A stretch of DNA of 64,000 nucleotides from Delftia tsuruhatensis (GCF_903815225.1 NZ_LR813084.1:1096501-1160500), one strand, 5' to 3'; shown: positions 1 to 9,284, counted from the first letter of the stretch. A program made the numbers and translations. Notes: a model not told the origin generated them from the letters alone.

Positions 1-1
1 C

Positions 2-934
2 AGCGGCTTCACCACCGGCATCGCCTGCGCCCAGGTCGCCTACAAATGCCTCACGACGCCGACCGACTACCCGGTCAACGACGGCAGTTTCCGGCCGCTG
101 AAGGTCATCATGCCCATGGGCACGGTGATCAGCGCCGAGCGGCCCTATCCCATGCGGGTGTGGATGACCTTCCCCATGACGGTCATCGACACCATCTTCA
201 AGGCCCTGGCGCCGGCCATTCCCGACCGCTCCATCGCGGGCCACCATGCCGACCTGGTGTTCCCCAACATCCACGGCATCTCGCCCGAGGACGGGCGGCT
301 GTTCATCGTCGGCATCGGCCCGCTGGGCGGCGGCTGGGGCGCCAAGAGCCGCGAGGACGGTGTTTCCGTCACCGTCTGCATCAACGACGGCGACACCCAC
401 AACAGCCCCACCGAGCAGCTGGAGGCCAAGTACCCCGTGCTGGTGGAGAAGTACGAGATCCGCCAGGACTCGGCCGGCGCGGGCGAGTTCCGCGGCGGCC
501 TGGGCGCGGAGATGGTGGTGCAGGCGCTGTCGCCCTTCACCGTCACCACGCGCATCGACCGCGTGCACTGCAAGCCCTGGGGGCTGGAAGGCGGCGGCGA
601 CGCCATGGGCAATGGCCTGGCCGTGCGCCACAAGGGCGAGTGGAAGACCGACCATGCCAACGCCAAGATCTTCAACGTGCGGCTGGAGCGCGGCGATGCC
701 TACAGGATGCTCTCCGGCGGCGGGGGCGGCTTCGGCGACCCGCTGGCGCGCGACCTGGACAAGGTGGCCGAGGACGTGCGCGAAGGCTATGTGAGCGCCC
801 GGGTGGCGCGCGAGGTCTACCGCGTGGCCCTGGACGCCCGGGGCCAGGTGGACCACGCAGGCACGCAGGCGCTGCGCAGCGGCGCCGCTGCATCCGGTGC
901 GGCGTCCTGCGCCGTGGCCTGGGACGGGCAGTGA
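2..934 (+). CDS. hyuB: Hydantoinase B/oxoprolinase (HyuB) family subunit, C-terminal part
   Basis: The reading frame is open from base 2, so the start lies upstream; about 310 C-terminal residues are visible. Family traits seen are HNSPTEQLEAKYP, GAGEFRGGLG and the glycine-rich GGGGGFGDPLAR near the end. HyuB proteins are the larger partner of HyuA in N-methylhydantoinases, 5-oxoprolinases and acetone/acetophenone carboxylases, ATP-dependent cytoplasmic enzymes acting on cyclic amides or ketones. The substrate cannot be read from this fragment. The stop overlaps a GTG start of the next small gene (GTGA), and a CobW GTPase, a Bug binding protein and a porin follow in the same direction, which suggests one catabolic operon with its own uptake proteins. 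HyuA would be expected upstream of the window. Confidence 0.88.
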   Translation, partial: SGFTTGIACAQVAYKCLTTPTDYPVNDGSFRPLKVIMPMGTVISAERPYPMRVWMTFPMTVIDTIFKALAPAIPDRSIAGHHADLVFPNIHGISPEDGRLFIVGIGPLGGGWGAKSREDGVSVTVCINDGDTHNSPTEQLEAKYPVLVEKYEIRQDSAGAGEFRGGLGAEMVVQALSPFTVTTRIDRVHCKPWGLEGGGDAMGNGLAVRHKGEWKTDHANAKIFNVRLERGDAYRMLSGGGGGFGDPLARDLDKVAEDVREGYVSARVAREVYRVALDARGQVDHAGTQALRSGAAASGAASCAVAWDGQ

Positions 935-1305
935 GCACGGCCATGGCCTCGGCAACGGCACAGCAGGCGGCCCTGCTGTGGGACCTCTGGTGCGGACTGG
1001 CCCTGCGCCATGTCGCCCTGGGCGGCGCCTGCGCCTGCGGCGCGGGCGGCATCAGCCTGCGGCTGGAGGATTTCGAGCTGGACATCGTGGACTACCTGCA
1101 GGACGGGGGCGAGCGCTGCGAGCAGCCCGAGGTGGCGCACTGGTTCCGTGCCCGCAGCGGGCTGGAGTGGGGCGGCCAGCCGCTGCGCGACCTGCTCGAC
1201 GTGCTGGGCTCGGATGCGGTGCCGCCGGCCGTGGCGCAGTGGGCGCTGGCGCGGCTGGAGCGCACGCTGCGCTCGTTCGCCGAAGTCCATGGAGGCGCGG
1301 CATGA
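931..1305 (+). CDS. Small uncharacterised protein of the HyuB-CobW operon (124 aa)
   Basis: I do not recognise this protein. The GTG at 931 overlaps the HyuB stop codon and the gene ends with an ATGA overlap into the CobW gene, so it is embedded in a translationally coupled operon; an ATG at 943 is an alternative start. The protein has an N-terminal hydrophobic stretch containing a Cys-Ala-Cys-Gly motif (ACACGAGG), then an acidic mostly helical part (LRLEDFELDIVDYLQDGG) and a conserved-looking WGGQPLRDLLDVLG segment. No signal peptide or full membrane helix is convincing. The CxC motif beside a metallochaperone GTPase hints at a metal- or cofactor-related accessory role for the HyuAB enzyme; this is inference only. 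Confidence 0.65.
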   Translation: MSTAMASATAQQAALLWDLWCGLALRHVALGGACACGAGGISLRLEDFELDIVDYLQDGGERCEQPEVAHWFRARSGLEWGGQPLRDLLDVLGSDAVPPAVAQWALARLERTLRSFAEVHGGAA

Positions 1306-2411
1306 GCGGCCATTTCTCGGCCCTGCTGGCCCTGCCGGACGATGCGCGGCCGCGCATCCCGGTGACCGTGCTCACGGGCTTTCTGGGCAGCGGCAAGACC
1401 AGCTTGCTCAACCGGCTGCTGGCCCTGCCCGACCTGGAGGGCACGGCCATCATCGTCAACGAGTTCGGCGCCACCGGCATCGACCAGGCGCTGGTCAGCT
1501 TCGCCAGCGAGGACACCGTGCTGCTGGCCAACGGCTGCCTATGCTGCAGCGTGCGCGGCGACCTGGTGGGTGCGCTGCAGCGGCTGGCGCAGCGTGCCGA
1601 GGGCGCGCCACGCCGCGTGCTCATCGAGACCAGCGGGCTGGCGGACCCCGGCCCCATCCTGCGTTCCTTCCTGGGCGAGCCCACGGTGCGCGCGCGCTAC
1701 GCGCTGGCCGGCGTGGCCTGCACGGTCGATGCCCTGCTGGGCGAGGCCACGCTGCGCGGCTACCCCGAGGCGCAGCGGCAGCTGGCGGTCGCGGACCTGG
1801 TGCTGCTGACCAAGACCGACCTGCTGGCCGGCGCGCCGCCGCCTGCGGACCTGCTGGACGCCATCCGGTCGCTCAACGGCCAGGCCCCGCTGGCCCGGGA
1901 GCCGGTCGGCCATGTGCAGCGGCTGCAGCAGCTGATGTGCACCGAGCCCCAGGCCCTGGAGGCGGGGGCGCAGGCGCCGGCCTACCGGCCCGCGCTGCCA
2001 GGGCAGGAGGCCGGCGAAAGCGGGGGCCAGGGTGTGCACCGGGGCGGCATCTCGTCCTTCGTGCTGGAGCGCGAGCAGCCCCTGCCCACGGCGGCCTTCG
2101 GCGAGTGGATGGACATGGTCATGGCGCTGCGCGGGGACGACCTGCTGCGCGTCAAGGGCATCGTCCACCTGCTGGAAAGCCCGCAGCAGCCGCTGGCCAT
2201 CCACGGTGCCCAGCACCTGTTCGCGCCGCCGCAGCGGCTGCCGGCCTGGCCCGGCGAGGACCGGCGCACGCGCATCGTCTTCATCACGCGGGGCCTGGAT
2301 GCCCAGGCCCTGGACGAGACGCTCAGCGTGCTGGTGCGCCGCCATGGCCGCCGCGCCATGCCTGCCGGCGCGGCCCCATCGATTTCACAAAAAACAGGAG
2401 ACAGACCATGA
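1302..2411 (+). CDS. CobW/P47K-family GTPase, putative metallochaperone
   Basis: A 369-residue G3E-family GTPase. Visible motifs are the P-loop GFLGSGKT (residues 26-33), the family metal-binding Cys-Leu-Cys-Cys (residues 79-82), ETSGLADP and the base-recognition TKTD. A C-terminal CobW_C-like region follows (LRVKGIVHLL and a late RRTRIVFITRGLD segment). Family members (CobW, YjiA, ZagA, nitrile hydratase activators) use GTP hydrolysis to deliver Zn, Co or related metals to client enzymes. A histidine/glycine-rich insertion near residues 230-250 resembles the metal-binding loop of relatives. The start overlaps the previous stop (ATGA), and the stop overlaps the next ATG. The obvious client is the HyuAB-type enzyme of the same operon, by inference. 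Confidence 0.88.
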   Translation: MSGHFSALLALPDDARPRIPVTVLTGFLGSGKTSLLNRLLALPDLEGTAIIVNEFGATGIDQALVSFASEDTVLLANGCLCCSVRGDLVGALQRLAQRAEGAPRRVLIETSGLADPGPILRSFLGEPTVRARYALAGVACTVDALLGEATLRGYPEAQRQLAVADLVLLTKTDLLAGAPPPADLLDAIRSLNGQAPLAREPVGHVQRLQQLMCTEPQALEAGAQAPAYRPALPGQEAGESGGQGVHRGGISSFVLEREQPLPTAAFGEWMDMVMALRGDDLLRVKGIVHLLESPQQPLAIHGAQHLFAPPQRLPAWPGEDRRTRIVFITRGLDAQALDETLSVLVRRHGRRAMPAGAAPSISQKTGDRP

Positions 2412-3415
2412 AGATTTCCCGCCGCCTGCTGGCGCCGCTGTGCGTCGGTGTGGCCATGGCATGCGCCATGTCCGCGTCCCTGCCGGCCTGGGCTTCCCCG
2501 GCGGCCGCCAGCCCCGCGCGCTTTCCCGAGGCGGGCCGTACCATCCGCGTCATCGTGCCCTTCGTGGCCGGCGGCGGCGTGGACAGCGCGGCCCGGCTGT
2601 TCTCGGAGCAGTTGCGCAAGCAGCTGGGCGCCACGGTGATCGTCGAGAACCGTGTCGGCGGCAGCGGCGTCGTCGGCGGCCGCGCGGTGCAGGGCGCGCC
2701 CGCCGACGGCTACACCCTGCTGTTCTCGGCCGCCACGCATGTGCTGGCCAAGCAGGTGCTGGCCCATCCGCCCTACGACCCGCAGACCGATTTCGCACCG
2801 GTCGCCCGCGTGGGCGAGGCGCCGCTGATGCTGGTGATCTCGCCCCAGCATCCCTACGGCAAGCTGGGCGAGGTGCTGGCCGCGGGCGCCAAGAACACCT
2901 GGACGGCGGCCATCCCCGCCGTGGGCGCGCCCAGCCACCTGGCCACGCTGATGCTGGCGCAGCAGGGCCGCATGCAGCTCGAATACGTGCCCTACAAGGG
3001 CACGCAGCCAGCCCTGGTCGACGTGGGCGGGGGCCATGTGGATCTGCTGCTGGACTCCATGATCTCGGTGCTGCCCCTGGCCAAGGCGGGAAAGGTCAAG
3101 CCCATCGCCATCACCTCCGGCAAGCGCAGTCCGCTGGCGCCCGAGGTGCCCACGCTGCAGGAAAGCGGGCTGCCCCGGTTTGCCTACGTCTCCTGGTACG
3201 GCCTGTGGGCGCCGCGCGACACGCCGGCCGACCGCATACGCCGGCTCAACGAAGCGGCCAACGCCGCCGTCGCGGAGCTGGCGAAGTCGGGCGCCTTCGC
3301 CAGTCTCGGCATCGATCCGGTCACCGAAACCCCGGAGCAGTTCAAGCGCTTCATCGCGGCCGACGTGGCGCAGAGCGCCGAGCTGCTCAGGAGCGCGGGC
3401 TTCAAGCCCGAATAG
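2408..3415 (+). CDS. Bug/TctC family tripartite tricarboxylate transporter binding protein
   Basis: A 335-residue periplasmic solute-binding protein. It starts at an ATG preceded by AGGAG and overlapping the CobW stop. Residues 1-33 form a Sec signal peptide ending at AWA-S. The mature protein shows the Bug hallmarks: RTIRVIVPFVAGGGVDSAAR, an ENRVGGSGVVGG loop, DGYTLLF, and YDPQTDFAPVARV. No TctA/TctB membrane genes are in the window, as is usual for the many orphan Bug proteins of Burkholderiales. Its position behind HyuB suggests it captures the operon's substrate (perhaps a carboxylated or cyclic-amide compound). The ligand cannot be deduced from sequence. Confidence 0.9.
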   Translation: MKISRRLLAPLCVGVAMACAMSASLPAWASPAAASPARFPEAGRTIRVIVPFVAGGGVDSAARLFSEQLRKQLGATVIVENRVGGSGVVGGRAVQGAPADGYTLLFSAATHVLAKQVLAHPPYDPQTDFAPVARVGEAPLMLVISPQHPYGKLGEVLAAGAKNTWTAAIPAVGAPSHLATLMLAQQGRMQLEYVPYKGTQPALVDVGGGHVDLLLDSMISVLPLAKAGKVKPIAITSGKRSPLAPEVPTLQESGLPRFAYVSWYGLWAPRDTPADRIRRLNEAANAAVAELAKSGAFASLGIDPVTETPEQFKRFIAADVAQSAELLRSAGFKPE

Positions 3416-3463
3416 CGGAGCGCGCCGCCCGCGCACCGCAGACAACACAAGAGAGGAGACGAC

Positions 3464-4582
3464 ATGAATGCATTGATGCGCCACATGGTGGCCGGCTTCC
3501 TGGGGCTCGCGGCCCTGCAGGCGGGAGCGCAGTCCTCGGTCACGCTGTCCGGCACGGTCGATCTGAGCGTGCGCCAGGTGCACAACCAGGGCCTGGGCTC
3601 GACCACGTCCCTGGCCAGCGGGGCCAACTCCACGAGCAAGCTGGTGCTGCGCGGCCAGGAAGACCTGGGCGCGGGGCTGAGCGCCGGCTTCTACCTGGAT
3701 GGCACCCTCCTCGCCGACACGGGCGCCATGGGCGCCATGGGCGCCAGCGGCCCGTTCTGGGACCGCCGCTCCACCGTCAGCCTGGCGTCGCGGCAATGGG
3801 GCGAGCTGCGACTGGGCCGAGACTGGGTGCCCACCCACCTGGTCTGGAGCGGCTTCGATCCCTTCGCCACCCTGGGCATCGCGGGCGCCAACAGCTTCCG
3901 CTCCTTCACCGCATCGCGGGCGCTGGGACAGGCCTTCGGCACGGCGCCGGAATCCCAGTCGGCCAATCCCACGCTGCGCGTCAGCAACGCGGTGGAGTAC
4001 TTCCTGCCCTCGGGACTGGGCGGGTTCCAGGGCAGCCTGATCGCCACGGCCGGCGAAAAGGGCACGACGGCGGCTGGCTTCACGCGCGCCACGGGCTTTC
4101 GGCTGGGCTGGACGGGCGCGGGCTGGAACCTGGCGGCCGCGCAGCTGACCACGCGCAACACCGCCAGCGGCACGCATTTCAAGGACCAGAGCTACGGCGT
4201 CTCCTACGACTTCGGCTGGCTCAAGGCCAGCCTGGCGCAGCGCCGCTGGATCCATGGCGCCGACCGCACGGTCAACACCCTGGTGGGCGCCAGCATCCCC
4301 GCCGGCCCCGGCGTGGTCAAGCTCAGCTACGTGAAGGCCGACCAGACCGGCGCCACGGCCGCGCAAAGCGCCAATGACGCGGACCTGCTGGGCCTGGGCT
4401 ACGTCTATTCCCTGTCGCGGCGCACGGCGCTGTACGTGCATGCGGCGCGCATCTCCAACCGGGGCGGGGCGGCCTTCGCGGTGGCCGGCGGCCCCCCGGT
4501 CAGCGGCAGCCCCGCTGCGGCCAACTACTTTGGCGGGCGGACTTCGACAGGCTTGGAGGTCGGGCTGCGGCAGGACTTTTGA
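3464..4582 (+). CDS. Gram-negative general porin (OmpC-like)
   Basis: A 372-residue outer-membrane porin. The signal peptide ends at GAQ-SSVTLSGTVDLSV, the standard beginning of Burkholderiales trimeric porins, and the last residue is phenylalanine (GLRQDF), the usual C-terminal recognition signal for the BAM machinery. Between them lie alternating beta-strand patterns such as LVLRGQEDLGAGLSAGFYL, and WGELRLGRDWVPTHLVW. It follows the Bug gene by 48 bp with a good AGGAGA ribosome site. It probably supplies outer-membrane passage for the substrate of the preceding operon. A strong hairpin without a T-tract follows the stop. Confidence 0.9.
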   Translation: MNALMRHMVAGFLGLAALQAGAQSSVTLSGTVDLSVRQVHNQGLGSTTSLASGANSTSKLVLRGQEDLGAGLSAGFYLDGTLLADTGAMGAMGASGPFWDRRSTVSLASRQWGELRLGRDWVPTHLVWSGFDPFATLGIAGANSFRSFTASRALGQAFGTAPESQSANPTLRVSNAVEYFLPSGLGGFQGSLIATAGEKGTTAAGFTRATGFRLGWTGAGWNLAAAQLTTRNTASGTHFKDQSYGVSYDFGWLKASLAQRRWIHGADRTVNTLVGASIPAGPGVVKLSYVKADQTGATAAQSANDADLLGLGYVYSLSRRTALYVHAARISNRGGAAFAVAGGPPVSGSPAAANYFGGRTSTGLEVGLRQDF

Positions 4583-4589
4583 CGGGCCT

Positions 4590-4616
4590 TCATTGCTGCA
4601 CTGCATGCAGCAATGA
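4590..4616. other. Perfect 11-bp hairpin after the porin gene
   Basis: TCATTGCTGCA and TGCAGCAATGA form a perfect 11-bp inverted repeat with a 5-base loop (CTGCA), starting 8 bp after the porin stop codon. No run of T follows, so it is not a classical intrinsic terminator. It may act in Rho-dependent termination or protect the 3' end of the porin mRNA. Confidence 0.5.
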
Positions 4617-4686
4617 ACTGCACGGGGCCTGATTGCTGCCAGGGATCGCCTGCCCTACGCTGCCTGCATTTCACGGGAGCAAAGAA

Positions 4687-5112
4687 ATGCCGCAAGGAAT
4701 CAAGGTCCGAATCGACGCCGCAGGCACACCTGATGCCATGCGCCGGGTGCCGCTCGCAGTGCAGGCGCCCGGCCCGGGCGAGGTCTGGCTGGAGCAGACC
4801 GCCATCGGCGTGAATCCGCTCGATGTCAGCCAGCGCAAGGGGGCCGTGCCCATGGTCTTTCCCCCGGGGCTGGGCCTGGAGGGCGCGGGGCGGGTGGCGG
4901 CCGTGGGCGAGGGCGTGGCCCATGTGGCGGTCGGGGGTCGTGTGGGCTATGCCACGGGGCCGCTGGGCGCCTATGCCAGTGCGCGCCTGTACCCGGCCGA
5001 GCGCCTGGTCAGGCTGCCCGACGCCTTGGGCGACGAAGAAGCGGCGGCCCTGCTGTTGGGCGGGCATGAGAGACTGTCGCCCGCCGCCTCGACTGCCGAA
5101 TCCTCCCGATGA
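4687..5112 (+). pseudogene. Quinone oxidoreductase (zinc-type ADH family), truncated to its N-terminal domain
   Basis: The 141-residue frame begins like NADPH:quinone reductases (KVRIDAAGTPDAMR, PGPGEVWLEQTAIGVNPLDV, GLGLEGAGRVAAVGEGV, GDRVGY-like GGRVGYAT). It runs normally through LVRLPDALGDEEAAALLL, to about residue 123, and then changes to an unrelated 18-residue tail. Full members are about 325 residues; the NADPH-binding Rossmann domain and everything after it are missing. The tail reads into the upstream region of the EamA gene, whose ATG overlaps the stop. This is best explained by a deletion that joined a qor gene to its neighbour. A product could still be made, but it lacks the cofactor-binding domain. 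Confidence 0.75.
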
Positions 5113-5993
5113 AACAAGAATCCCCCGCGCCGGGCGCGCTCGCCGCCCTGCTGCCCTGGCTGTTCGTGCTGCTGTGGAGCACGGGCTTCATCGGCGCCAA
5201 GTTCGGGCTGCCCTATGTGCAGCCGCTGACCTTCCTGTCCATCCGCTATGCGGCGGTCATCGCGCTGATGCTGCCCGTGGCCCTGCTGCTGCGCGCGCCC
5301 TGGCCGCGCCCGGGCCGGCAGTGGCTGCACATCGCGGTCTCGGGCCTGTTCGTGCACGGCGTGTACCTGGCCGGCGTGTTCACGGCCATCGCCCATGGCC
5401 TGCCCTCCGGCGTCACGGCCCTGGTCGTGGGATTGCAGCCCCTGATCACGGCCCTGGTGGCGGGCCTGCTGCTGGGCGAGGCCGTGCGGCCACGGCAGTG
5501 GGCCGGGCTGGCCCTGGGGTTCGCGGGCGTGGCCCTGGTGGTGGCGGGCAAGATCGCCTCGGTGCCCACGGCGGCCCTGCTGTCCATGCTGGTGCCGGCC
5601 GTGGTGGCGCTGGCCGGGATCACGGCGGGCACGCTCTACCAGAAGCGCTTTTGCCCTGCGTTCGACCTGCGCACGGGGGCGGTGATCCAGTACCTGCCCT
5701 GTCTGGCCGTGACGGCGGCGCTGGCCGCCGGCACCGAGACGCTGCGCGTGGACTGGACGGGCGAGTTCGTCTTCGCCCTGGCCTGGCTGGTGCTGGTGCT
5801 GTCGGTGGGGGCCGTGGGCCTGCTGAACCTGCTGATCCGCCGCGGGGGGGCCGTCAACGTGGCCAGCCTGTTCTACCTGACGCCACCGGCCACGGCGCTG
5901 ATCGCCTGGGCCCTGTTCGGCGAGACGCTGGCGGGACCGGCCCTGGCCGGCATGGCGATCACGGCCGTGGGCGTGTGGCTGGCGCGCCGCTGA
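5109..5993 (+). CDS. EamA/DMT-superfamily transporter
   Basis: A 294-residue inner-membrane protein with about ten hydrophobic helices arranged as two EamA repeats (first repeat around WLFVLLWSTGFIGAKFGLPY, second around ALAGITAGTLYQKRF). Members of this drug/metabolite family export amino acids, metabolites or toxic compounds; the substrate here is unknown. Its ATG overlaps the stop of the truncated quinone oxidoreductase frame. A LysR gene follows 66 bp downstream on the same strand and could regulate it. Confidence 0.87.
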   Translation: MKQESPAPGALAALLPWLFVLLWSTGFIGAKFGLPYVQPLTFLSIRYAAVIALMLPVALLLRAPWPRPGRQWLHIAVSGLFVHGVYLAGVFTAIAHGLPSGVTALVVGLQPLITALVAGLLLGEAVRPRQWAGLALGFAGVALVVAGKIASVPTAALLSMLVPAVVALAGITAGTLYQKRFCPAFDLRTGAVIQYLPCLAVTAALAAGTETLRVDWTGEFVFALAWLVLVLSVGAVGLLNLLIRRGGAVNVASLFYLTPPATALIAWALFGETLAGPALAGMAITAVGVWLARR

Positions 5994-6059
5994 ACCACGG
6001 GGACAAGGCAGAGCGGAGATACTGGCGTCCTGCCCGTCACCGCTCCGGCTTTCCCTCCC

Positions 6060-7013
6060 ATGCCCATCAATGAACTGCGCGCCATCGCCACCTTCGCCAA
6101 GGCGGTGGAACTCGGCAGCCTGCGCCAGGCGGCGCGGGCCCAGGGTGTCAGCCCCCAGGCGGCCAGCCAGGCCGTGGCCCAGCTGGAGCAGCACCTGGGC
6201 GTGCGCCTGCTGCACCGCACCACGCGCAGCCTGGCGCTGACCGAGGAAGGCCAGCATTTCCTGGAGAACACCCAGCCGGCCCTGGCCGCGCTGGACCGGG
6301 CGCTGAGCCTGGCGCGCGAGAGCCGGGAAGAGATCGCGGGCCCGCTGCGCATCGTGGGTCCCAAGTCCTCGTTCGCGCCCGTGCTCATGCCCCTGGTCGA
6401 TGCGTTCTGCCGCAGGCACCCGGGCATCGTGCCCGACGTGCGGCTGGACGACGGCATCGGCAACTGGGTGCTGGACCGCGTGGACGTGGGCTTTCGCATC
6501 GGCGTCTCGCCCGATGAGAGCGTGATCGCGCGCAGGCTGTTCCCGATACAGCTGTTTATCTGCGCGGCGCCCGAGTACCTGCAAAGGCACGGCGTGCCCC
6601 GCAGCCTGGACGACCTGGCAGGGCACCGCTGCAGCGTGTTCCGCCATGGGGCGACGGACAATGTGCTGCCCTGGTACCTGAAGGTGGGCGACGAGATCGA
6701 GCACCGCTACATGACGGCCGCGCTGTCCACCAACGATGCCGAGCTGGAACTGCATGCCGTGCTCTCCGGCCAGGTGCTGGGGCAGCTGGCCAACATCGCC
6801 GCGGCGCCGCACATCCGCGCCGGGCGCCTGGTGCCGCTGCTGCTGGCGCATTCCTGCGAGCACATCGGCCTGCATGTCTACTACGGCAGCCGGGCGTCCG
6901 TGCCCCGGCGCGTGCGTGCCTTCATCGACATGGCGGTGGAGCGCATGCAGGACGGTGCGGGGCATGTGCTGACCGCCCGGGAACTGGCCGCCGCTGCGGG
7001 GGGCGGCGGCTAG
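6060..7013 (+). CDS. LysR-family transcriptional regulator
   Basis: A 317-residue LysR regulator. The N-terminal winged helix-turn-helix is clear (LRQAARAQGVSPQAASQAVAQLEQ, then GVRLLHRTTRSLALTEEG). An effector-binding domain follows from about residue 90 (GPLRIVGPKSSFAPVLMPLV). It resembles the group that is often annotated as regulating oxidoreductases or transporters next door. Its stop lies 4 bp from the convergent end of the molybdenum hydroxylase gene. Candidate targets are the EamA transporter upstream or the hydroxylase operon, but no operator can be assigned. Confidence 0.88.
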   Translation: MPINELRAIATFAKAVELGSLRQAARAQGVSPQAASQAVAQLEQHLGVRLLHRTTRSLALTEEGQHFLENTQPALAALDRALSLARESREEIAGPLRIVGPKSSFAPVLMPLVDAFCRRHPGIVPDVRLDDGIGNWVLDRVDVGFRIGVSPDESVIARRLFPIQLFICAAPEYLQRHGVPRSLDDLAGHRCSVFRHGATDNVLPWYLKVGDEIEHRYMTAALSTNDAELELHAVLSGQVLGQLANIAAAPHIRAGRLVPLLLAHSCEHIGLHVYYGSRASVPRRVRAFIDMAVERMQDGAGHVLTARELAAAAGGGG

Positions 7014-7017
7014 GGTC

Positions 7018-9270
7018 TCAGGCCAGGTCGAAGGGCAGCTTGCGCACGGGCTTGCCCGTCAACTGCGCCACGGCGTTGGCGAAGGCCGGCGCCAGCGGCG
7101 GCAGGCCGGGCTCGCCCATGCCCGTGGGCGGTTCGGCGCTGGGCACGATGTGGACGGCGATCTCGGGCATGTCGGTGATGCGCGGCACGGCGAAGTCGCC
7201 GAAGTTGCTTTGCTCCACCACGCCATCCTTGAGCGTGATCGCCGCGCCGGGCAGGCACATGGACAGGCCCATGAGGGCCGCGCCCTGGATCTGCGCCTCG
7301 ATGGTGCGCGGGTTCACGGCCAGGTTGCAGTGCACGCCGGCTGTGGCCTTGTGCAGTACCGGGCGGCCCTCCTTGACCGAGGCCTCGACCACATAGGCCA
7401 CCACGGTATCGAAGGATTCGTGCACCGCCACGCCCCAGGCGCGGCCCGAGGGCAGCTGGCGCTTGCCGTAGCCGCTCTTGTCCACGGCCAGCTGCAACGC
7501 GCTGCGGTGGCGCGGATGCCTGTCGCCGAACAGCTGCATGCGGTAGGCCACGGGATCCTGGCGGCTGCCGCGCGCGATCTCGTCGATCAGCGTCTCCATG
7601 ACGAAGGCCGTGTGGGTCGAGCCCACGCTGCGCCACCAGAGCACGGGCACGTTGACCTTGGGATGGTGCACGGTCAGGCGCATGGGCAGCGGATAGGGCT
7701 CGCGCATGCCCTCCACGGCCGTGGCGTCGATGCCGTTCTTGACCATGCCGCCCTCGAACATGGTGCCTGCCGTGATCGACTGGCCCACGATGGCATGGTC
7801 CCAGGCCAGCACCTTGCCGCGCTCGTCGAAACCGATCTTCGCGCGGTGCAGGTGCATGGGGCGGTAGTAGCCGCCCTTGATGTCGTCCTCGCGGCTCCAG
7901 ACCATGCGCACGGGCGCCTTCAGTCCTGCGCCGCGCGCGGCCAGGGCCACCTGGCAGGCCTCGACCACATAGTCGCTGGTGCCCACGCCACGGCGCCCGA
8001 AGCCGCCTCCGGCCATCTGCACATGCACGCGCACCTGCTCGGGCTTGAGGCCCAGCACGCGCGCGGCGGCCATCCCGTCCACGCCCGCGAACTGCGTGCC
8101 CAGGTAGAGGTCGGCACCGGCCTCGCCCGTCTCTGCCATCCGCACCGTGCAGTTCAGCGGCTCCATGGGGGCGTGGGCCAGGTAGGGGAAGCTGAACTCG
8201 GCCTCGATATGGCGGGGGGCCTTGTCCAGCGCCGAGATGTCGGCATCGAAGTGGCGCGCGCCGGGCTGCGTGGCCAGTGCGCGGTACTGGGCCAGCTGGC
8301 GCTCGCTGTCCACCTTCTCGACGGCGTCCGTATCCCATTGCGCCCTGAGCGCCTCGCGGCCCTTGCGCGCGGGCCAGTAGCCCGTGGCGATCACGGCCAC
8401 GCCTTCGCCGCCGCCATCGACGGGCACGCGCAGCACGGCCTTGACGCCGGGCACGGCGCGCGCGGCGGCATCGTCGAGTGAGGCCAGTCTGGCCTTGAAG
8501 ACAGGCGGGTGGGCGATCACCGCGGTCAGCTGGCCCGGCAGGTGCATGTCGATGCCGAAGCTCTGCTGGCCGCTGCTCTTGGCGCGTGCGTCGATGCGGC
8601 CCGTGGGCTTGCCGATGAGGCGGAAGTCCCTGGCCTGCTTGAGCTGCACGGTGGCCGGAACGGGCTGGGCCATGGCGGCCTGGGCCAGCTCGCCATAGCC
8701 GAGCTTCTTGCCGGCCGGGCCCAGCACGAAGCCTTCGCGCGTGCGCAGCGTGGCGGCATCGACCTTCCAGCGCTCGGCGGCGGCGGCCACCAGCATGGCC
8801 CGCGCGCGGGCGCCGAGTTCGCGGTATTGCGTGAAGCTGTGCTTGAGGGCCGTGGAGCCGCCCGTCATCTGGATGCCGAAGCGCGGATCGGCATAGGCCG
8901 GGTCATTGCCGCCCAGGCGCGCGCGGACCTTGCTCCAGTCGGCATCCAGCTCCTCGGCCAGCACCATGGGCAGTGCGGTGTGCACGCCCTGGCCGAATTC
9001 CAGCCGGTTGATGGCCACGGTCACTTCGCCATCGGGCGAGATTTCCACGAAGGACGAGGGCTGCTCGGTGGGCTTGAGGCCAGGGGCCGCATTGCCGGCC
9101 GGCGCCTGCGCCATGGCGGGAAAGACGCCCAGCGCCAGCGAACCCGCGCCGGCCAGTTTCAGGAAGCTGCGCCGCTGCATGCCGGTGGCGGTGCCGGTGG
9201 CGGCCTCGTCACGCTCCAGGATGTGGCGCAGGGCGCGCGGCAGTTCGGCGGGGTGCAAGGTGTTCAGCAT
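7018..9270 (-). CDS. Molybdopterin-binding large subunit, isoquinoline 1-oxidoreductase/xanthine dehydrogenase family
   Basis: The 750-residue protein starts at the ATG ending at 9270. A twin-arginine signal ([12 protein letters not shown], near residue 30, followed by a hydrophobic stretch and AMAQA) predicts export of the folded cofactor-loaded enzyme to the periplasm. Molybdenum hydroxylase motifs include [44 protein letters not shown] and [16 protein letters not shown], the last carrying the likely catalytic glutamate. This type (IorB) lacks an FAD subunit and hydroxylates N-heterocycles or oxidises aldehydes, passing electrons through the FeS subunit to a cytochrome. Its partner IorA-type gene lies just upstream, 14 bp away. 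The true substrate is not evident. Confidence 0.9.
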   Translation of the reverse strand: MLNTLHPAELPRALRHILERDEAATGTATGMQRRSFLKLAGAGSLALGVFPAMAQAPAGNAAPGLKPTEQPSSFVEISPDGEVTVAINRLEFGQGVHTALPMVLAEELDADWSKVRARLGGNDPAYADPRFGIQMTGGSTALKHSFTQYRELGARARAMLVAAAAERWKVDAATLRTREGFVLGPAGKKLGYGELAQAAMAQPVPATVQLKQARDFRLIGKPTGRIDARAKSSGQQSFGIDMHLPGQLTAVIAHPPVFKARLASLDDAAARAVPGVKAVLRVPVDGGGEGVAVIATGYWPARKGREALRAQWDTDAVEKVDSERQLAQYRALATQPGARHFDADISALDKAPRHIEAEFSFPYLAHAPMEPLNCTVRMAETGEAGADLYLGTQFAGVDGMAAARVLGLKPEQVRVHVQMAGGGFGRRGVGTSDYVVEACQVALAARGAGLKAPVRMVWSREDDIKGGYYRPMHLHRAKIGFDERGKVLAWDHAIVGQSITAGTMFEGGMVKNGIDATAVEGMREPYPLPMRLTVHHPKVNVPVLWWRSVGSTHTAFVMETLIDEIARGSRQDPVAYRMQLFGDRHPRHRSALQLAVDKSGYGKRQLPSGRAWGVAVHESFDTVVAYVVEASVKEGRPVLHKATAGVHCNLAVNPRTIEAQIQGAALMGLSMCLPGAAITLKDGVVEQSNFGDFAVPRITDMPEIAVHIVPSAEPPTGMGEPGLPPLAPAFANAVAQLTGKPVRKLPFDLA

Positions 9271-9284
9271 GGTGTCTGCTCCTT

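Noticed and set aside
1982..4606. Long minus-strand open frame opposite the cobW-Bug-porin genes
   Set aside because: High GC content creates long antisense frames. This one is low-complexity, arginine/glycine/histidine-rich, has no recognisable domain, and lies opposite three convincing genes.
4971..6965. Long minus-strand open frame opposite the EamA and LysR genes
   Set aside because: It is composition-driven (histidine, glutamine and glycine-rich) without motifs, while both plus-strand genes have clear family signatures.
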